Part shown: piece after piece, positions 38,307-50,600 of the stretch | How positions within the stretch are numbered: the first letter of the stretch is position 1 | How the letters are laid out: the number at the start of each line of letters is the position of its first letter | Assembly: GCF_003286085.1 (NCBI RefSeq) | Contig: NW_020825289.1 | Coordinates: forward strand, 15,996,001 to 16,060,000 | DNA: 64,000 bases | From: Drosophila persimilis | Taxonomy: Eukaryota > Arthropoda > Insecta > Diptera > Drosophilidae | Direction of reading: 5' to 3' | The notes under the pieces: model-generated | Told to the model about the DNA's origin: nothing | What the model saw: only the letters and a program-made list of their open reading frames with translations | Databases searched by the model: none | Program-made: the position numbers and the translations under genes

Positions 38307-39143
38307 ATGGCCGACCACACAGACACCACCGCAACCACAGCGACAGCGACAGCGACAGGAAGGAGCAGAGCCGTGCCGGTGCGGCTGCTCCTTCTGCTGG
38401 TGCTGCTCCTGCCACTGCCACAGATACGGGCCTTCTGCCCCTCCAAGTGCCAGTGCCTGGGCGGCGAGGCCAACAGCCGGGCTTTGTGCGTGGATGCCGC
38501 CCTGGAGGATGTGCCCATCCAGCTGAATCCCGAGACCAAGTACATCAATCTGACGCTCAACCGGATACGCAACCTGGAGTTCTCGCTGCCGTTCTACATG
38601 AAGCTGGAGATACTCGACCTCTCGCAGAATATCATCGAGACGCTGGGCTCGAAGAACTTCGAGTACCAGTCGGAGCTGCGGACGCTCAACCTGAGCAGGA
38701 ACCTGGTCAGCTCCCTGCACAAGCACGCCTTCAAGGGACTGACCAATCTGCTGCTGCTGGACCTCGGCTACAACCGCATCGAGACGGTGCATCCGACGGC
38801 CCTCGGGGACCTGGCCTCGCTGGTGGAGCTCGACCTGACCAACAACAATATTGTGAGTCTCGAGGACAACTGCTTCAAGGGCATGGCCGCGCTGGAGGTG
38901 CTCGTGTTTCGCAACAATCGCCTGCTCGACGTCCCGGCCAGCAATCTGTGGCATCTGCACGCCCTCAAGAGCCTGGACATGTCCGACAACCTGGTGGAGT
39001 TTGTGCGCAACGACAGCTTCGAGGGACTGAAGGATCTGCTGGCCCTCAGCCTCAGGGGGAATGTGATGAGCGAGCTGGATGGCAGCGCCTTCGAGGGGCT
39101 CATCTCGCTGAAGCACTTGGATCTGGCGGATAACAATCTCACG
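38307..39143 (+). CDS. Fili: Fish-lips (Fili) LRR receptor, coding exon 1
   Basis: Encodes residues 1-279 of a 760-residue single-pass membrane protein of the Tartan/Capricious LRR family, which mediates cell-surface recognition in flies. The start ATG (CAAAATGGCC, an excellent fly context) is the first in-frame ATG after the acceptor. A Thr/Ala-rich lead precedes the hydrophobic signal (residues 26-42, VRLLLLLVLLLPLPQIRA). The LRR N-cap has Cys44, Cys48, Cys50 and Cys61. About eight and a half of fourteen 24-residue LRRs follow, each with the LxxLxLxxN pattern. The exon ends at ACG/GTGAGT (phase 0). The symbol rests on recalled similarity to melanogaster Fili; family membership is certain, the exact orthology less so. 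Confidence 0.93.
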
Positions 39144-42100
39144 GTGAGTGGAAGCAGAGGGCCAGGGGCAGGGGCAGCCTCATTGCTTGCCTCATAAATT
39201 TAGACACTCTGCCAGGACGGAATCCTGTGACCGAGCGGATTTCAGGGCCCTGCCTGGCCCTTCCTGGAGTTTGCTGGCATTTTGCATACGCAAAATTAAT
39301 AACAGCAACACCCACACACACACACATCGCATACGCACTCCTTTCTGGTCCTTTCCTGCTAGGGCTTCCTTTGCTTAGGCCCCCGGCCATTTGGCCAACA
39401 TTTCTCCGGGTTTTTTTTTGTGTTAAATGTTGCCGCTGCGTCTCTGCCAGAGTTATGCATATCCTTAGTCCAGGACAGACTTAAAGCTGCTTCAAACCCC
39501 GTTCAAAAAGTATGCCTTTAAGGAGCTTCAGCCCGCTCTGCCTTCTGGCTTGTCTCTCGCGTGAAAGGTGACTAAATATAGAACGTTTAATCACAGCTTT
39601 TTGGCCAACGCTGGCGTCTTAAATTTAGCACAGACCAAATCATTAGGAAGCATCTCACCGGGAGTGCTCTTCACTGGCTGTGTAAATCCTCTGCTAGGAG
39701 GCGAAATGCCATGAGAGAGAGGCGAAATGCGAAATGCGTTTCGTTTTTATGCAATCACAGACTCTGCCAGACTACGCCAGACTACGGCCAGGATGCAGCA
39801 GCCTCGTCGGCATCCTTTTATTCAAACTGGATGGATGTAATCCCCGCTCTGTACCGGCCTGTACAGCCGAGTTCTGGTCGTTAGAAGGGTTTAACGTGCG
39901 GGAGAGTGTGGTCCTGCTGCTGCTTACTGTCTGGTCCTGTCTGCATCCTGGATCCTAAGCAGGTGCCACAGCAGAAACACGACCAGCAAACAGCAACCAG
40001 GAGCAAACCGCGCGTACTCAACGTAGCTGGAATTTATGGCGCTCGGAATCAGTTCGAAACTACTTAAAATACCTTTTGGCATTTTGTAGTTGAAATATGG
40101 TACGGCACCGGTCCAAGCCCAAGCCCTACCCCTTCTCTGGCTGGGTCCCCTTTCGGTATTCTCGAATGGCATGCATTCTTCTTCCTATTGGACAGATTGT
40201 TGTTTTATTATGCACTACTAGACCCGCCTTCCTTCGCTCCCTTGGCATGCGGCTAGTCCATGAAATTGTGCATAGTTTCCTCCGGCCATCGGGAGTCGGG
40301 AGAGCCTGCAATGGCATTATGTCTACGCCTGGAATAACACACACCGCAACAGCCATGAATATGACTTATGGAGTGCCTGGCCTCAGTCGTCCGACTGCAC
40401 ATGGGTGCGCCATGTGTTTGTTTCCTGGTCGATAGGAGGCCAGGGATTCACTCGATTCACCATTTTAGAGAGTAGCAAAAACCTGGAATAATACGCACAA
40501 TTGATTGATTATTTTCTGCATTCCCTCGTGGACCATTGATGTTTCATTAGAGTTTGTTTACAAGCTCGTATTCCATAAATTAACAAAAATATTTACTCAT
40601 CTGGTGGCAGATCAAAAATAATTGCAAAAATATGTGTGCGAGTGGGGAAAAAGTTTTAATATGAACCAATTTACTCTGCATTTGAATTTGCATTTTATTT
40701 ATTTACTTGCAGTTTATGTATTTATTTATTCTCTTTACTTTGCCACAGTTTCATGTTGTTGCATAAATATTGCGTATCGTTGCACAACTGTAAAGTTGCT
40801 TTGATGCTGCAGGATTTTCTTGCTGAGATTTCTACCATATGGCAGGGGACTATATAGAGGGGAGCGAGGGGGGGGTTTCAAAGACCTTCAAAGAATGTGA
40901 TATTTCCGATAAAATCTCAACTTTTCTCTTTTTCGACTGAAATTTGCTTTAATTATCACATTTTCCTCCCCTTTCCCACCGAAAAGCCGAGAGAAAACAG
41001 AAAGGGTTGGTCATAAAAATGAAATTTTAGCGAAAAATCAAAGTCAATATAATTTTCACTTTCTTTGGTGCCCCCACGCCCACGCCCACGCCCACCCCTC
41101 CTGCCACCCGCTTTGCACGCCCTAAAGTTCTTTTTTCACGCTGCACTGCGGCCACCAGGGGGGGGAAATGGGAAGAAAGGAAAAGGAAAAACCGGACAAG
41201 GGGCAAAAGGCTTTTAATTAGTCGCCGCTTTTCCTTTGAGTGCAGCACAAACATCAACAGAGAGGGAAAGAGAGAGAAGTGAAAGTGAAAGTGAAAGAGG
41301 GGTAGATTGTGGGTGGGAGAGGGGAAAGGGGGGCGGGGGGGAGTGTTGCCATTTGGTTAAACAATTGCCCCGCTTGGCCTACATTGCGTATGCGTAATGC
41401 CTTTGAATTTTCAAACCATTTTCATTGCCTTATGAGCGAGCTTTGGTGGCCACCCACCCCCTCACACACATTTGCCTCCACTTTCGCTCCCCCCCCCCCC
41501 CCCCCATGATGTTCATTACGTTATCGCGGAGTGTGTTCGTGTCCGGACGCCTGGCACGTAGCTTCCGACACGCCAACTGCGCCACGGACGGGGGGGGGGG
41601 GCCAAAAGCCTTTGCACCCCTTCTGCTGCCAGTGGCAACCTTTTCTTTTATGCATGCCACACTCGAAGCTGTCTGAGTTGTTGTAACAAATTCGCTGCAA
41701 GATTGATTTTATTGCCTGGCCAAAAAAAAAAGAGCGCCACAGACGAATTTGTTGGTCAAAAAGAAAAGGAAACGGAACGGCGAGTGATTGGCAAAGGGCG
41801 GTGGGGAGGAGTCCGCAATCTGCCAAGGGGTGGATGGGGGGGGGGGGGGGGGAAGTACATGACGTTCGTTTCCGTTTCCGCTGTAACGAGTCTCGTATAC
41901 CCTCTAAAAGAGTATTACATGTTTCGGAGGGCGCATAAGAAGGGAATCCCAGGAATACAAGGCGGGAACCATCAAAATGTCTCCGAAAAAGAAGGCTTCG
42001 TAGGCCCCATTACAGAAGTGTAATTCCTTGTGTCTCGTTCGAAGCCCTTCAAGGGGTATCAATAAAGTCGTGGCTCTCCTCTAGTCCCTTCCGATTGCCA

Positions 42101-42291
42101 CTCTAAACCATCTGTAAAGTGCAGAACCACAAAACGTTTTCAGGACTGAGTGGCCGGCATTAATGTTTGATGGGCCGCCTCCGACTCATCCAAAAAACCA
42201 GGAACTTTCCCTCCATTTCTGCACTTTTTTAAATGCTCTCTAAACAGAAGACTCACTTGTACTATATATTTTATTTCATTTACCATTGCAG
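39144..42291 (+). other. Fili intron 1 (between coding exons)
   Basis: Begins GTGAGTGG and ends TTTACCATTGCAG. No other gene is seen inside. It holds a TATACCCTCT...GAGTATTA inverted repeat (about 41,896-41,916), a poly-C tract (41,489-41,505), a poly-G tract (41,836-41,852) and a CCCACG-type hexamer repeat near 41,075. Confidence 0.9.
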
Positions 42292-42452
42292 GTGGTGCCC
42301 ACACAGCAGCTGGCGAAACTTTCGAATCTCACCTATTTGAACCTCGGAGGCAATCGGTTCGCCCACCTGCCGGCCGTGGCGTTCCTCAACTTGTTTCATT
42401 TGCGCGAATTGCACTTGAGCCGCCTCGACTATTTGCAGCGCATCGATTCGAG
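42292..42452 (+). CDS. Fili: Fish-lips (Fili) LRR receptor, coding exon 2
   Basis: 161 bp encoding residues 280-332 and two bases of codon 333. It completes LRR 9 (VVPTQQLAKLS), gives all of LRR 10 (NLTYLNLGGNRF...) and starts LRR 11 (HLRELHLSRLDYLQRIDSR). The acceptor CATTGCAG ends at 42,291 and the donor TCGAG/GTAAGT follows at 42,453. The split AG/G codon gives Arg333. Phase and LRR register run on perfectly into both neighbouring exons, which confirms the model. Confidence 0.93.
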
Positions 42453-43743
42453 GTAAGTTCTGGGGGCAACTTTCCCCCCCGGCCACAGGACTCGCGAAAA
42501 ACTGAATGTGGGTCAGCGGATAATGAAACTATTTGTTTTCCCCCCGAATGGCCATAAAAAGCGGCAGAGGGAGAGAGAGAGAGTCCGCCTCGCTTGTTTT
42601 GGTGGGGGGGGGCACTAAAATTGAACATGTTTTGTGGCACGAAAAAGTCACAACATCTAGTGAATCCTTTTGTATTCATTGTGGGTAAACGAATAACCAA
42701 ATAAGTGTCTGGCCAAGGCCAGAACATCGGCACATTAGAGGATTTCTAAATGTGTTGCAAGCTCGAAAGCCAGGGACCAATCAGGCAATGGAAATTCACT
42801 TTCACGCACACAGACAGCAGAGCAGAGCAGAGCCTGCCTCAGATGCAGAACAAGGACAACAACAAGTCATTATTCCTCAATGCAATCAATCATGGCTAAT
42901 ACGCTTTTGGTAATAAGATGCCACCACACACACACACAGCAGACAGAGACGGCGGCGGGGGGTTAAGTGCGGTGCGGAGCGGGGGGTTGTGGGGTGGAAA
43001 TGCTTGAACTCCATTCGAGCATATGTTAATTCAATAATTCCAGGCAATTTTCATATCAAATCATTCAACGAGTCCTCTTACCCACCTCCCACCACCTTGT
43101 GGCGCCCCCCCCCCCCCCCCCCCCTTCTCTTGCGGCATGTCAATCAGCCACCACCGACACCGTCAGAGGCAGCCAGCATCGAGACTGCCACGCCCACTGG
43201 GCGATATGCCGCTTTACAATGACATTTCCATGACGCATGAGAGAAAGAGAAAGCAAACGAGAGAGGTGGTGGGGGGTGGGGTGCCGTCTGTATCCGTCTG
43301 CTATTTAAATCCAGTTTAATTTGGAAATTTCGTTTGATTTTCTTGAAACAAGTTTGTCTAAAGCTTATCCAGACACACACACACACACACACACACAGCC
43401 CCCCGTGAGCCACCCTTCCGGCCACCCCCCTTTTGTAATTGGTTTCGCCTTTTGTTCGCCTTTTGTTTGGTCTCTGTCTCAGAATTGTGTAAACTTTTGC
43501 GTCCCAAGCTCCACCAAATTGGTGCCGCCAGACTGTTGATATTGTTGCTCAATCTGCGCAGACATTTACATATGTAAGGACACACACATACACACAGCCT
43601 GCTTTGAGTCCTTCATCGAATGTCTAAATGGAACTCTAGTCGAATTTTTCCGCTTGATGATAATTTTCGAGTAGAATTTCCTTGAGGAAAGATACTTTTC
43701 GTTCATTATTCGTGTTGCATACTTTCGGGTGGATTTTTGTAGT

Positions 43744-43791
43744 ATCTTATCACTCACCATACAGTATATACTGTATGGTTAGTGATCTTAT
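43744..43791. repeat. 34-bp near-perfect palindrome flanked by 7-bp direct repeats
   Basis: ATCTTAT occurs at 43,744-43,750 and again at 43,785-43,791. Between them, 43,751-43,784 is an inverted repeat with 17-base arms that differ at one position (CACTCACCATACAGTAT against CACTAACCATACAGTAT on the other strand) and no spacer. Direct repeats framing terminal inverted arms are the signature of a transposed end pair. The element would consist of little but its two ends, which suggests an extreme internal deletion product or an imprecise excision footprint. The family is not identified. Confidence 0.7.
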
Positions 43792-44245
43792 GCACTGGCA
43801 GGCATAAGGGGGATGTCCCTGCACTCCCCGTTTTCCTTTGCTTCTTTTTGGCCAGGAAATTATATCTGTATCTTTTTTATTTGGTTTCTCTGGTCCGACT
43901 TGGACGGAATGGAGGCGGCACCTGCCCAAAAAGGACATCGATAGTCGAGGGAAAACCCTATGGTAGTCTCTGTTCCAACACAAAGTAGCCCCCCTCTTCA
44001 AGGGGTGTAACTGGAAATATGGAGAGAGTAAAAAGAAGGGGTTGCAACAGGGCCCACACCCCACAATTGCTCCCCGCTTCGCCCCTTAAAAAGGTAATAG
44101 CAAAACACTTTAAAGTTGAGAGTTGGTGGGGGAGGGGTAGGGGCCCCCAAAGAGACAGAGACAGAGGGAGAGGGAGAGATATGTAAATATTTATGTAAAT
44201 GCGTTAATGGAAATCTGAAGGGGGACAGGTTCGAGTGCTCCAAGA

Positions 44246-44269
44246 GGGGGGGGGGGGGGGGGGGGGGGG
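44246..44269. repeat. 24-base poly-G tract, longest of at least 15 poly-G/poly-C tracts
   Basis: Tracts of 12 or more occur at 15,917, 16,185, 19,379, 22,231, 25,838, 33,520, 36,787, 41,489, 41,836, 43,105, 44,246, 53,776, 54,335, 56,231 and 59,941. Eight are C on the plus strand and seven are G. None falls in a coding exon. Confidence 0.9.
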
Positions 44270-47200
44270 TGTACGTTTATGTGGCGAAAGGATACACACA
44301 CACACATGTGCTCATTATGAAATCCTTACACCTAAACAATCAGCGCGAGTCCTTTGCAAAATTCATTAGGCAGCAGCACGTTGTCATTGGCACATTGCTT
44401 TTTGGGGTGGACCTCCCCGCCACAGACTGGAGGCTGAATGCGACAATTGGGAATGGAATTCGTGTGTAATGGACTGCGTGGGTGTGTGTGGGCTGGCTCC
44501 AGGCGGAATATGGCCACGATTCTCTGCTCAGAAGGCCTATAAATGTTCTTAAACATCTGAAAGCACGTTGCCATTGGCCTGTCTCCAGGCGGCACCGATT
44601 GGCACTCTTTTAAGGCACAAACAGCCGAGTGGCGCTGCTCCATGACGCGTGTCCTCCATTCGCCACCTTTTAAAGGTCCTTTCTGTGGTAATTGGCTCTC
44701 ACATATCCTGGGCGCTAATTAAGTTGTTTGCTCTGGCACCCCACCAGGCCCCCCTTCATCATATTCATCATCACATTATCCCTACCTCTAGATACATATA
44801 TTTCTCAGCTGCGGCTTGTCCCTGGCTTCTGGGCTGCTTCTCTTCTGCTGTTGGCTGTATTAAAATTCCACACTCTCGCCTCCCTGGGCCCCCTCTCTGG
44901 GTTCCAAGTGCATTGCAGGGGGCGGCTCTATGCATAAATAGACAGACTTAGACATTCGCCGTCCTCTGGTGCCTGTTGTGTGCCTCCTTCTGGTAAATAC
45001 GCGTAATGGCTACTCCACCACTCCAGTAGCCTTCTCTGAGGCCTTGGCTGGTGGTGCCTTTCCGGGTGCTTCTGCTGCCTTGAAATGTTTCCCAGCTCAT
45101 AATTTATGGAAAAATATGGCAACAGTCGTCAGTCTCAGGACAGAGCCCAGGACCAGGGCCCAGGGCCAACATGTTTATGTTTTCCTGTTTCCGTAATTTC
45201 TTCCTGCTTTCGCCTCGCTTTTGCCCCCTTTGCAGAAGGGTATTCAAAGTACTTTGAAAAAGTCGGGGTAAACCATCGAAATGTATTCCATATACCCTCC
45301 TTCTGTACAAAGGACCCCTCCGTAAGGGTATCCACAGGTTGCAGCCCTAAAACCACTCTTTCTTTGTTCTTTTCTCATTCTTTCTCTGGGAACATTTTGC
45401 ATTGCAGCCGCGGAAGGATCTCTCCTTCTGTTCTGTTGGGGCTCTTGTTGGTTCTTCTAACCTTTTGACTCTGGGAGGGAGCGGGGGGTGGAAGGGGGGC
45501 CTTTTGTTTAATGTCGATTTAGGTGCTGTTTGTTAAGATTTTGTCTCGACTTGTTGGCTCATTACGCAGACACATTTTCGTTTAATTAGAGAAGAAAAAA
45601 CGCATTGCCATTCGAGCACTCCTGCAGACACAAGAGCCACTCTCCTGTTTGTGTGACATAAAGGATGTCAAATGCATTTATACAGGCAACAAATGGTAGA
45701 GTGAATGCAAAAAATTGCCCTCATTTGCAGCCCGAGAAACATACACTTGAAATTATTCAATTCACAATTCAAATAAAATAAACTCTGCTTTTAAATTCCG
45801 ATATTCCCCTCGCTTGGAAAAGCTATAATTTCTTCAATGCAATTTTCATTCGCTTTTCCCCGATTTCCTTCTCTACTGTTATTTGTCCAGGCTTAATCTA
45901 TAATTATGCGAAACGAAGTGGGCGAAAGGCAAGTGCTCTACGGGCGGAAAATGAATGGTTTAACGGGGCGTATGCGTAATTTAGAAACGTTTAAAATGTC
46001 ATTAACAAATTGCCTGGGCCCATGTTACGTGGTCGGGGGTGCCCCCGATCCCTTTCAGAGGCCAGGAGCTCAATGAACCCCAGACCCAGGAGCCACCCGA
46101 TGCCCCATGCCCGCTCGGAGGAGACCAGCTAAGGACATCCCGTCATATTTTCGTTGTAGTTAAAATGTCAATCAAATATCGAGGGAGAGAGACGCAGAGC
46201 GGCAGGATACAGACAGGATTGACAGACTGCTATTCAAAACTATATCAAATAGCCCGACTGACAAACTGTTTGACAGTCTGACTGATTGACTGTCCAAGCA
46301 GCCAGACAGTCAGACAGCCTGGATGATTCCTGGAGTCCTGAACCCTGCACAGAACGGAGTGCACGGACAGCAGCAAACATTTCATTCGGATTTCGAGCAA
46401 TTCCAATTCGGAGAGCCACCCCCATGGCCCTCAACGAGAAGGGATCAAGAAGGATACGGATACAGGCAAACATTTATGCCTCACACACACCCACATGGCA
46501 GCCATTTCCGTTTCCGCACGTTTGACGTTGGCAAAAGGCAAACGCAAATGGAGTTAAAAAATGAAGAGCAAACGGGGAAAAACAAAAGGGGAAGAGGGGC
46601 CCGGGGCCCATACCCCTTACAGGTCGATCGGTTCTCCGCCCCCGCCTCCGAAAGGGGGGGGGGGGGAAACATGTGACATGCAAAATGAAGGACCCCCCAA
46701 AACAGCAAAAAGGTTGGGCCCATCCGTTCTTTTGTTGCATTTAAAGCCGCACACACACACACACACAGGTCCATCCAACCTGTGGAGCCTCGAGGTGTCT
46801 AAAGGCATCCCCGTGGTGTCACGTTTTTCTGTTGATTCCCCCCCCCTCTGCCGAAAATATTTGCATAATATTTGCACAAATAATTGAATTTATTTTTGCC
46901 TTTTTTGTTCGGTTTTGTTTGGTTAACCGCTAAATTGTTTTGCACTCGTTTGTCGTCTGCAGACACGGGGTTTTTTTTTTTCTTACTTTCTTTTGGTAAT
47001 AGAAAGTTTTCTTTAGGCTCTTTTTTGTGGCCTGCAATTGAAGATTGAATTGAATGTTAAACTTGCCATGAAATCGAATGTTCGACAGGTTCGAAAACCA
47101 AGGGGTATAGAGGCGGGGGGGAATCATGTGTGTGTGTGTGTGATGGGAATCTACCTTGGGGGCTGTTTAATCTCTACTTTGAGCTATGGACTGATAAAGG

Positions 47201-48097
47201 AGGAAAAGGGGTGCCGCCTTCTAGAGTCCTTCCATTTGTTACACAAAAATAACTTCTGAGCGTTGAGACTCGTCCTTTAACATAATAAATGACAAACAAA
47301 AGCCGGGCTCTCGTTGCCATTTCAATTCGAATTCATCACAAGATGGCTGCCTGCCTGGCCTCGGGCCCCTCGAAGAGGGGTTCCACAAAATGCAGCCACT
47401 TATCAAATCAATGCAGGGCGCCGCCCCTCTGCAGAGTCCTGCAGCTGCTCCTGGTTCTTGAAATAAATGCGTTCATTTAACAGGGAATGCAACTCTCTGC
47501 AGAGCAGGGAACGCTTAAGAGCGACAAATTCGCTTTGTGTCACAGCGGAGAAGTCGGAGATGGAGTCGGAGATGGAGTCGGAGACGGAGTCACAGTATTG
47601 CTCATACGCCACGTTGCACTTATTTCATTCAACATCGGAGACTGTCTGGGACAGGGGACTGGGGACTGGGGACTGGGGTACACACACACACACACATGCA
47701 AGCCCCGCCGTTGACTTAACTTGGCAGGGATTTACGACAACGCTCCATGGAGCTCGAATAACATGGAGAGCTGCAGACTTTACTCCTTCGTCGTCGTCGT
47801 CTTAGTCCTCGTTTTTTATTCCCTTTCATTCATCCTGCCCTCCCCGCTGTCCCACTCTCTTTTTATTAAGTTGAAAATAGACGCAGGCTAAATAAATCCA
47901 TGTCGCTTACTCGTAAGTCGCAAGCTGACGTTGTCATGTGTGCAACGAGGGCTGCCTGATGCCTGGAGGATAGTTTTAAGCTCCTACATTGAATGCATAA
48001 TTAGGTGGCAGGACCCTGGCAGGGATATTCCCTCGAGGGAAAGGGGGAGGGGGAGGGATTACAAAACTGTCGCTAATTAATTCGCAATCTTTTGCAG

Positions 48098-49382
48098 GGC
48101 GTTCGTGGACAACACCCACCTGCAGACGCTGCATTTGAACTACAATCCGCAGCTGGGCGACATACCGATGCGCCTGTTCCAGGGCAATCCCAACATCCTG
48201 GAGGTCTACATGCAGAGCAACAGCCTGCAGACGCTCTTCTCCGCCCAGTTCCCGGTGGACCAGCTGCAGAAGCTCTATCTGGGGGACAATCCGCTGCAGT
48301 GCAACTGCTCGCTGCTGTGGCTCTGGCGCCTCGTCACCGGCAACTTCGAGGGCGTCGATCCACCGCTGGAGCATGCGGCGGGCGGTGCCGTGGCCGCCCT
48401 GGCCAAGGAGGCCGGCGACAGGGAGGCGGAGACGCAGGCGGAGGAGGACGATGCCACCACGGCGGCTGTGGCGGAGGACGGCGTGGCCGCTTTGGCCGCC
48501 TACATAGCCGAGCAGCACATCGCCAATGCGCTGCACACCACCGAGCCGAGTGCCTACGAGCTGGCGACCTCCGCCTCCGCCTCGGCCTCGAGCCGCAGCT
48601 CTGGGTACCTGCGGATGGACCGGCAACAGATCGGCTGCGACATCTGGCGGGACACGGTGCGCACCCGGCGGCAGCTGCTCTCCATGAGCGAGGGCGAGAT
48701 CACCTGCCCCGCCCACATCGTGACGGTGGTGTGCGCCGTCATCACGTGCCTCCTGGTGGCCATGATCGGGGTGAGCGTCCTCTACTACCTGCGCTTCGTG
48801 AAGCGCCGCCGGAAGCTGCTGCACGAGCGCGGGCCCCTGCGCACCAGCAAGAGCATTATCAATGTCCACGACCGCATCCTGCAGGGCCACCAGCCGCTGG
48901 GCATGGGCCTGGGCCTCGGCATGAGCATGACCCTCGGCGGCAGCAACGGGGGCATGGGCATGGCCCTCAACTATCCACACCACGCGCAGACCCTGCAGGC
49001 GCACCATCACTACCACCAGGCGATGCCGCTGCAGGCGCCCCACGGCGCCGGCGGGCACGGCGGGCACGGCGGGCACGGGGGGCACGGGGGGAACGAGTAC
49101 CAGCAGACGACGCTGCCGCAGCTGGACAAACTGGAGCTGGAACGGTATCTGGCGGCCCAGACGATTGCCAACGAGTACCGGGCCCTCAAGCCCTGGGAGC
49201 TGCCCGTCAAGGAGGCGGACGACGAGCCGGAGCACCTGTACGAGCGGTTCGATCACTACGAGTATCCCGATACTCAGACCATGAGCAAGCTCAAGCAGGC
49301 GGCGGCTCTCTCCTCAGCCGGGGGCTCTCCCGTGCCACAGGCTGCGGCAGCCGCTGGCAAGCCGCATGTCGTCTACGTATGA
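48098..49382 (+). CDS. Fili: Fish-lips (Fili) LRR receptor, coding exon 3
   Basis: Encodes residues 334-760. LRRs 11-14 are completed (HLQTLHLNYNPQL..., NILEVYMQSNSL..., QLQKLYLGDNPLQ). The LRR C-cap uses Cys401, Cys403, Cys513 and Cys536, but an Ala/Glu-rich insert separates the first and second pairs. One transmembrane helix lies at about 538-562 (VTVVCAVITCLLVAMIGVSV), followed by the basic stop-transfer VKRRRK and a cytoplasmic tail of about 195 residues. The tail has Gly/Met-rich, His/Gln-rich and GGH-repeat segments (about 49,045-49,095) and ends PHVVYV, a possible class II PDZ ligand. TGA is at 49,380-49,382. Long antisense and alternate-frame open stretches across this exon come from its G/C-ending codon use. 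Confidence 0.94.
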
Positions 49383-50600
49383 CGTGGGCGTGGCCAGGAT
49401 TTGGATATCGAAATGGAAATGGAAATGGATATGGTGGGCCCCAGTCTCACCAACAACAACTATCGGAGCTATGTGCAGAGCCAGTTCTGAAATGAGGGAT
49501 CTCTAGGATCCCACAACGACGAGGACGAGGACGACGCCATGGAAACAGGGAATGTGAGGTTATGGTTTGTTTAAAAGGGCAACAAAGTTTAACAAGCGTC
49601 AAATGAAACAAGGGATATACATGTCTACGAATACGACTAAAAGATACAGATACATACTAATCGATAGGCTATAAGGCACACACACACACACACACACACA
49701 ATTTAGCTCTTTTTCACTCTCTATCTCTCGCTGTCTCCCTCTCTCATAGTTAATGGCATTCAGCATTCGAATACTCTAGATAGCATCTTAGTGGATAAGC
49801 TCTACCTTAAAAGTGAATTTAAACCATGATTATATAATGATATATAGAGAGATGTAAGCGTACAGTTGTGCTGGGGAATGCAGCAGCGCCCCTCGGCTGG
49901 CAACAGACACAACTGTACCCGCACTCGGAGAGATGCATGGGGAGCATATTGTGGCACTGAAAACAACCCAAATGGGGACCAAATAGTCCAGTCCAGTCCT
50001 GTCCTGTCCATAAGCCAGATCCAGCCACTCTCCATGTATCTTTCCTTCAGCAAAAAAAAAAAACAAAAGAATAAAAATCTAAAGTGACAATATACAAATA
50101 CATAAAATATAAAGCATTAAAAATAATATATAAAACAAAGCAAAATTATGATAATTCTAGATGTACGCGTATTATATGGAATAAATGTAATAAACTCAAA
50201 GTTGAAAGAATTTGTAAATATATACCAGAGGGCCCCCCCTCCCCTACATTAATGTAAATAATTAATAAATTGCCAATAAATTCCCTCTATTTGTGTTCAA
50301 ATCAAAGGCCATTCGTTTCATGTTTTTGCATATAAAATAATTCAATTAAATAGCAAATAGATGGCAAATTCTGGAAAATATTTGCACACACACAGAGAGA
50401 GAGTAAGAGAAATGGGGGAAAAAGCAAGTGTATAAATAATATATAAATATTTATCAAATAAAAATATAAAAACAATATACATTAAATAAGCAAAATCAAA
50501 AAGGCAGATACTCACACAGAAACAGAAACAGAAACAGATACAGATACAAATGCACTCGAAATGCATCACTGTGTGAATAAATCGAGGGTGTGGGGAGGGG
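49383..50600 (+). other. Fili 3' untranslated region
   Basis: AT-rich sequence after the TGA, with CA repeats (49,676-49,700) and at least six AATAAA hexamers. The 3' end is probably between about 50,090 and 50,610, depending on the signal used. Confidence 0.65.
50070..50581 (+). terminator. Tandem poly(A) signals of Fili
   Basis: AATAAA occurs at 50,070-50,075, 50,180-50,185, 50,189-50,194, 50,264-50,269, 50,275-50,280 and 50,576-50,581. G/T-rich sequence follows the last (GTGTGGGGAGGG), making it a good distal site. Alternative 3' ends are likely; which ones are used cannot be told. Confidence 0.6.

Larger units (their letters stand above)
42453..48097 (+). other. Fili intron 2
   Basis: A 5.6-kb intron from GTAAGTTC to ATCTTTTGCAG. 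It contains the 34-bp palindrome with a 7-bp flanking direct repeat (43,744-43,791), long poly-C (43,105-43,124) and poly-G (44,246-44,269) tracts, an AC microsatellite (43,372-43,397), a GGGTAT...ATACCC inverted repeat (45,238-45,297) and a GGAGTC/GGAGAT-type repeat (about 47,555-47,590). No nested gene is recognised. Confidence 0.9.

Noticed and set aside
38175-39116. 313-codon antisense frame across Fili coding exon 1
   Set aside because: Same cause: a shadow of a G/C-ending coding exon.
47976-49256. 426-codon minus-strand open frame, plus a 467-codon alternate plus frame, over Fili exon 3
   Set aside because: Both lie over an exon with certain LRR/TM coding sense. The openness follows from strong G/C-ending codon bias, and the translations have no domains.
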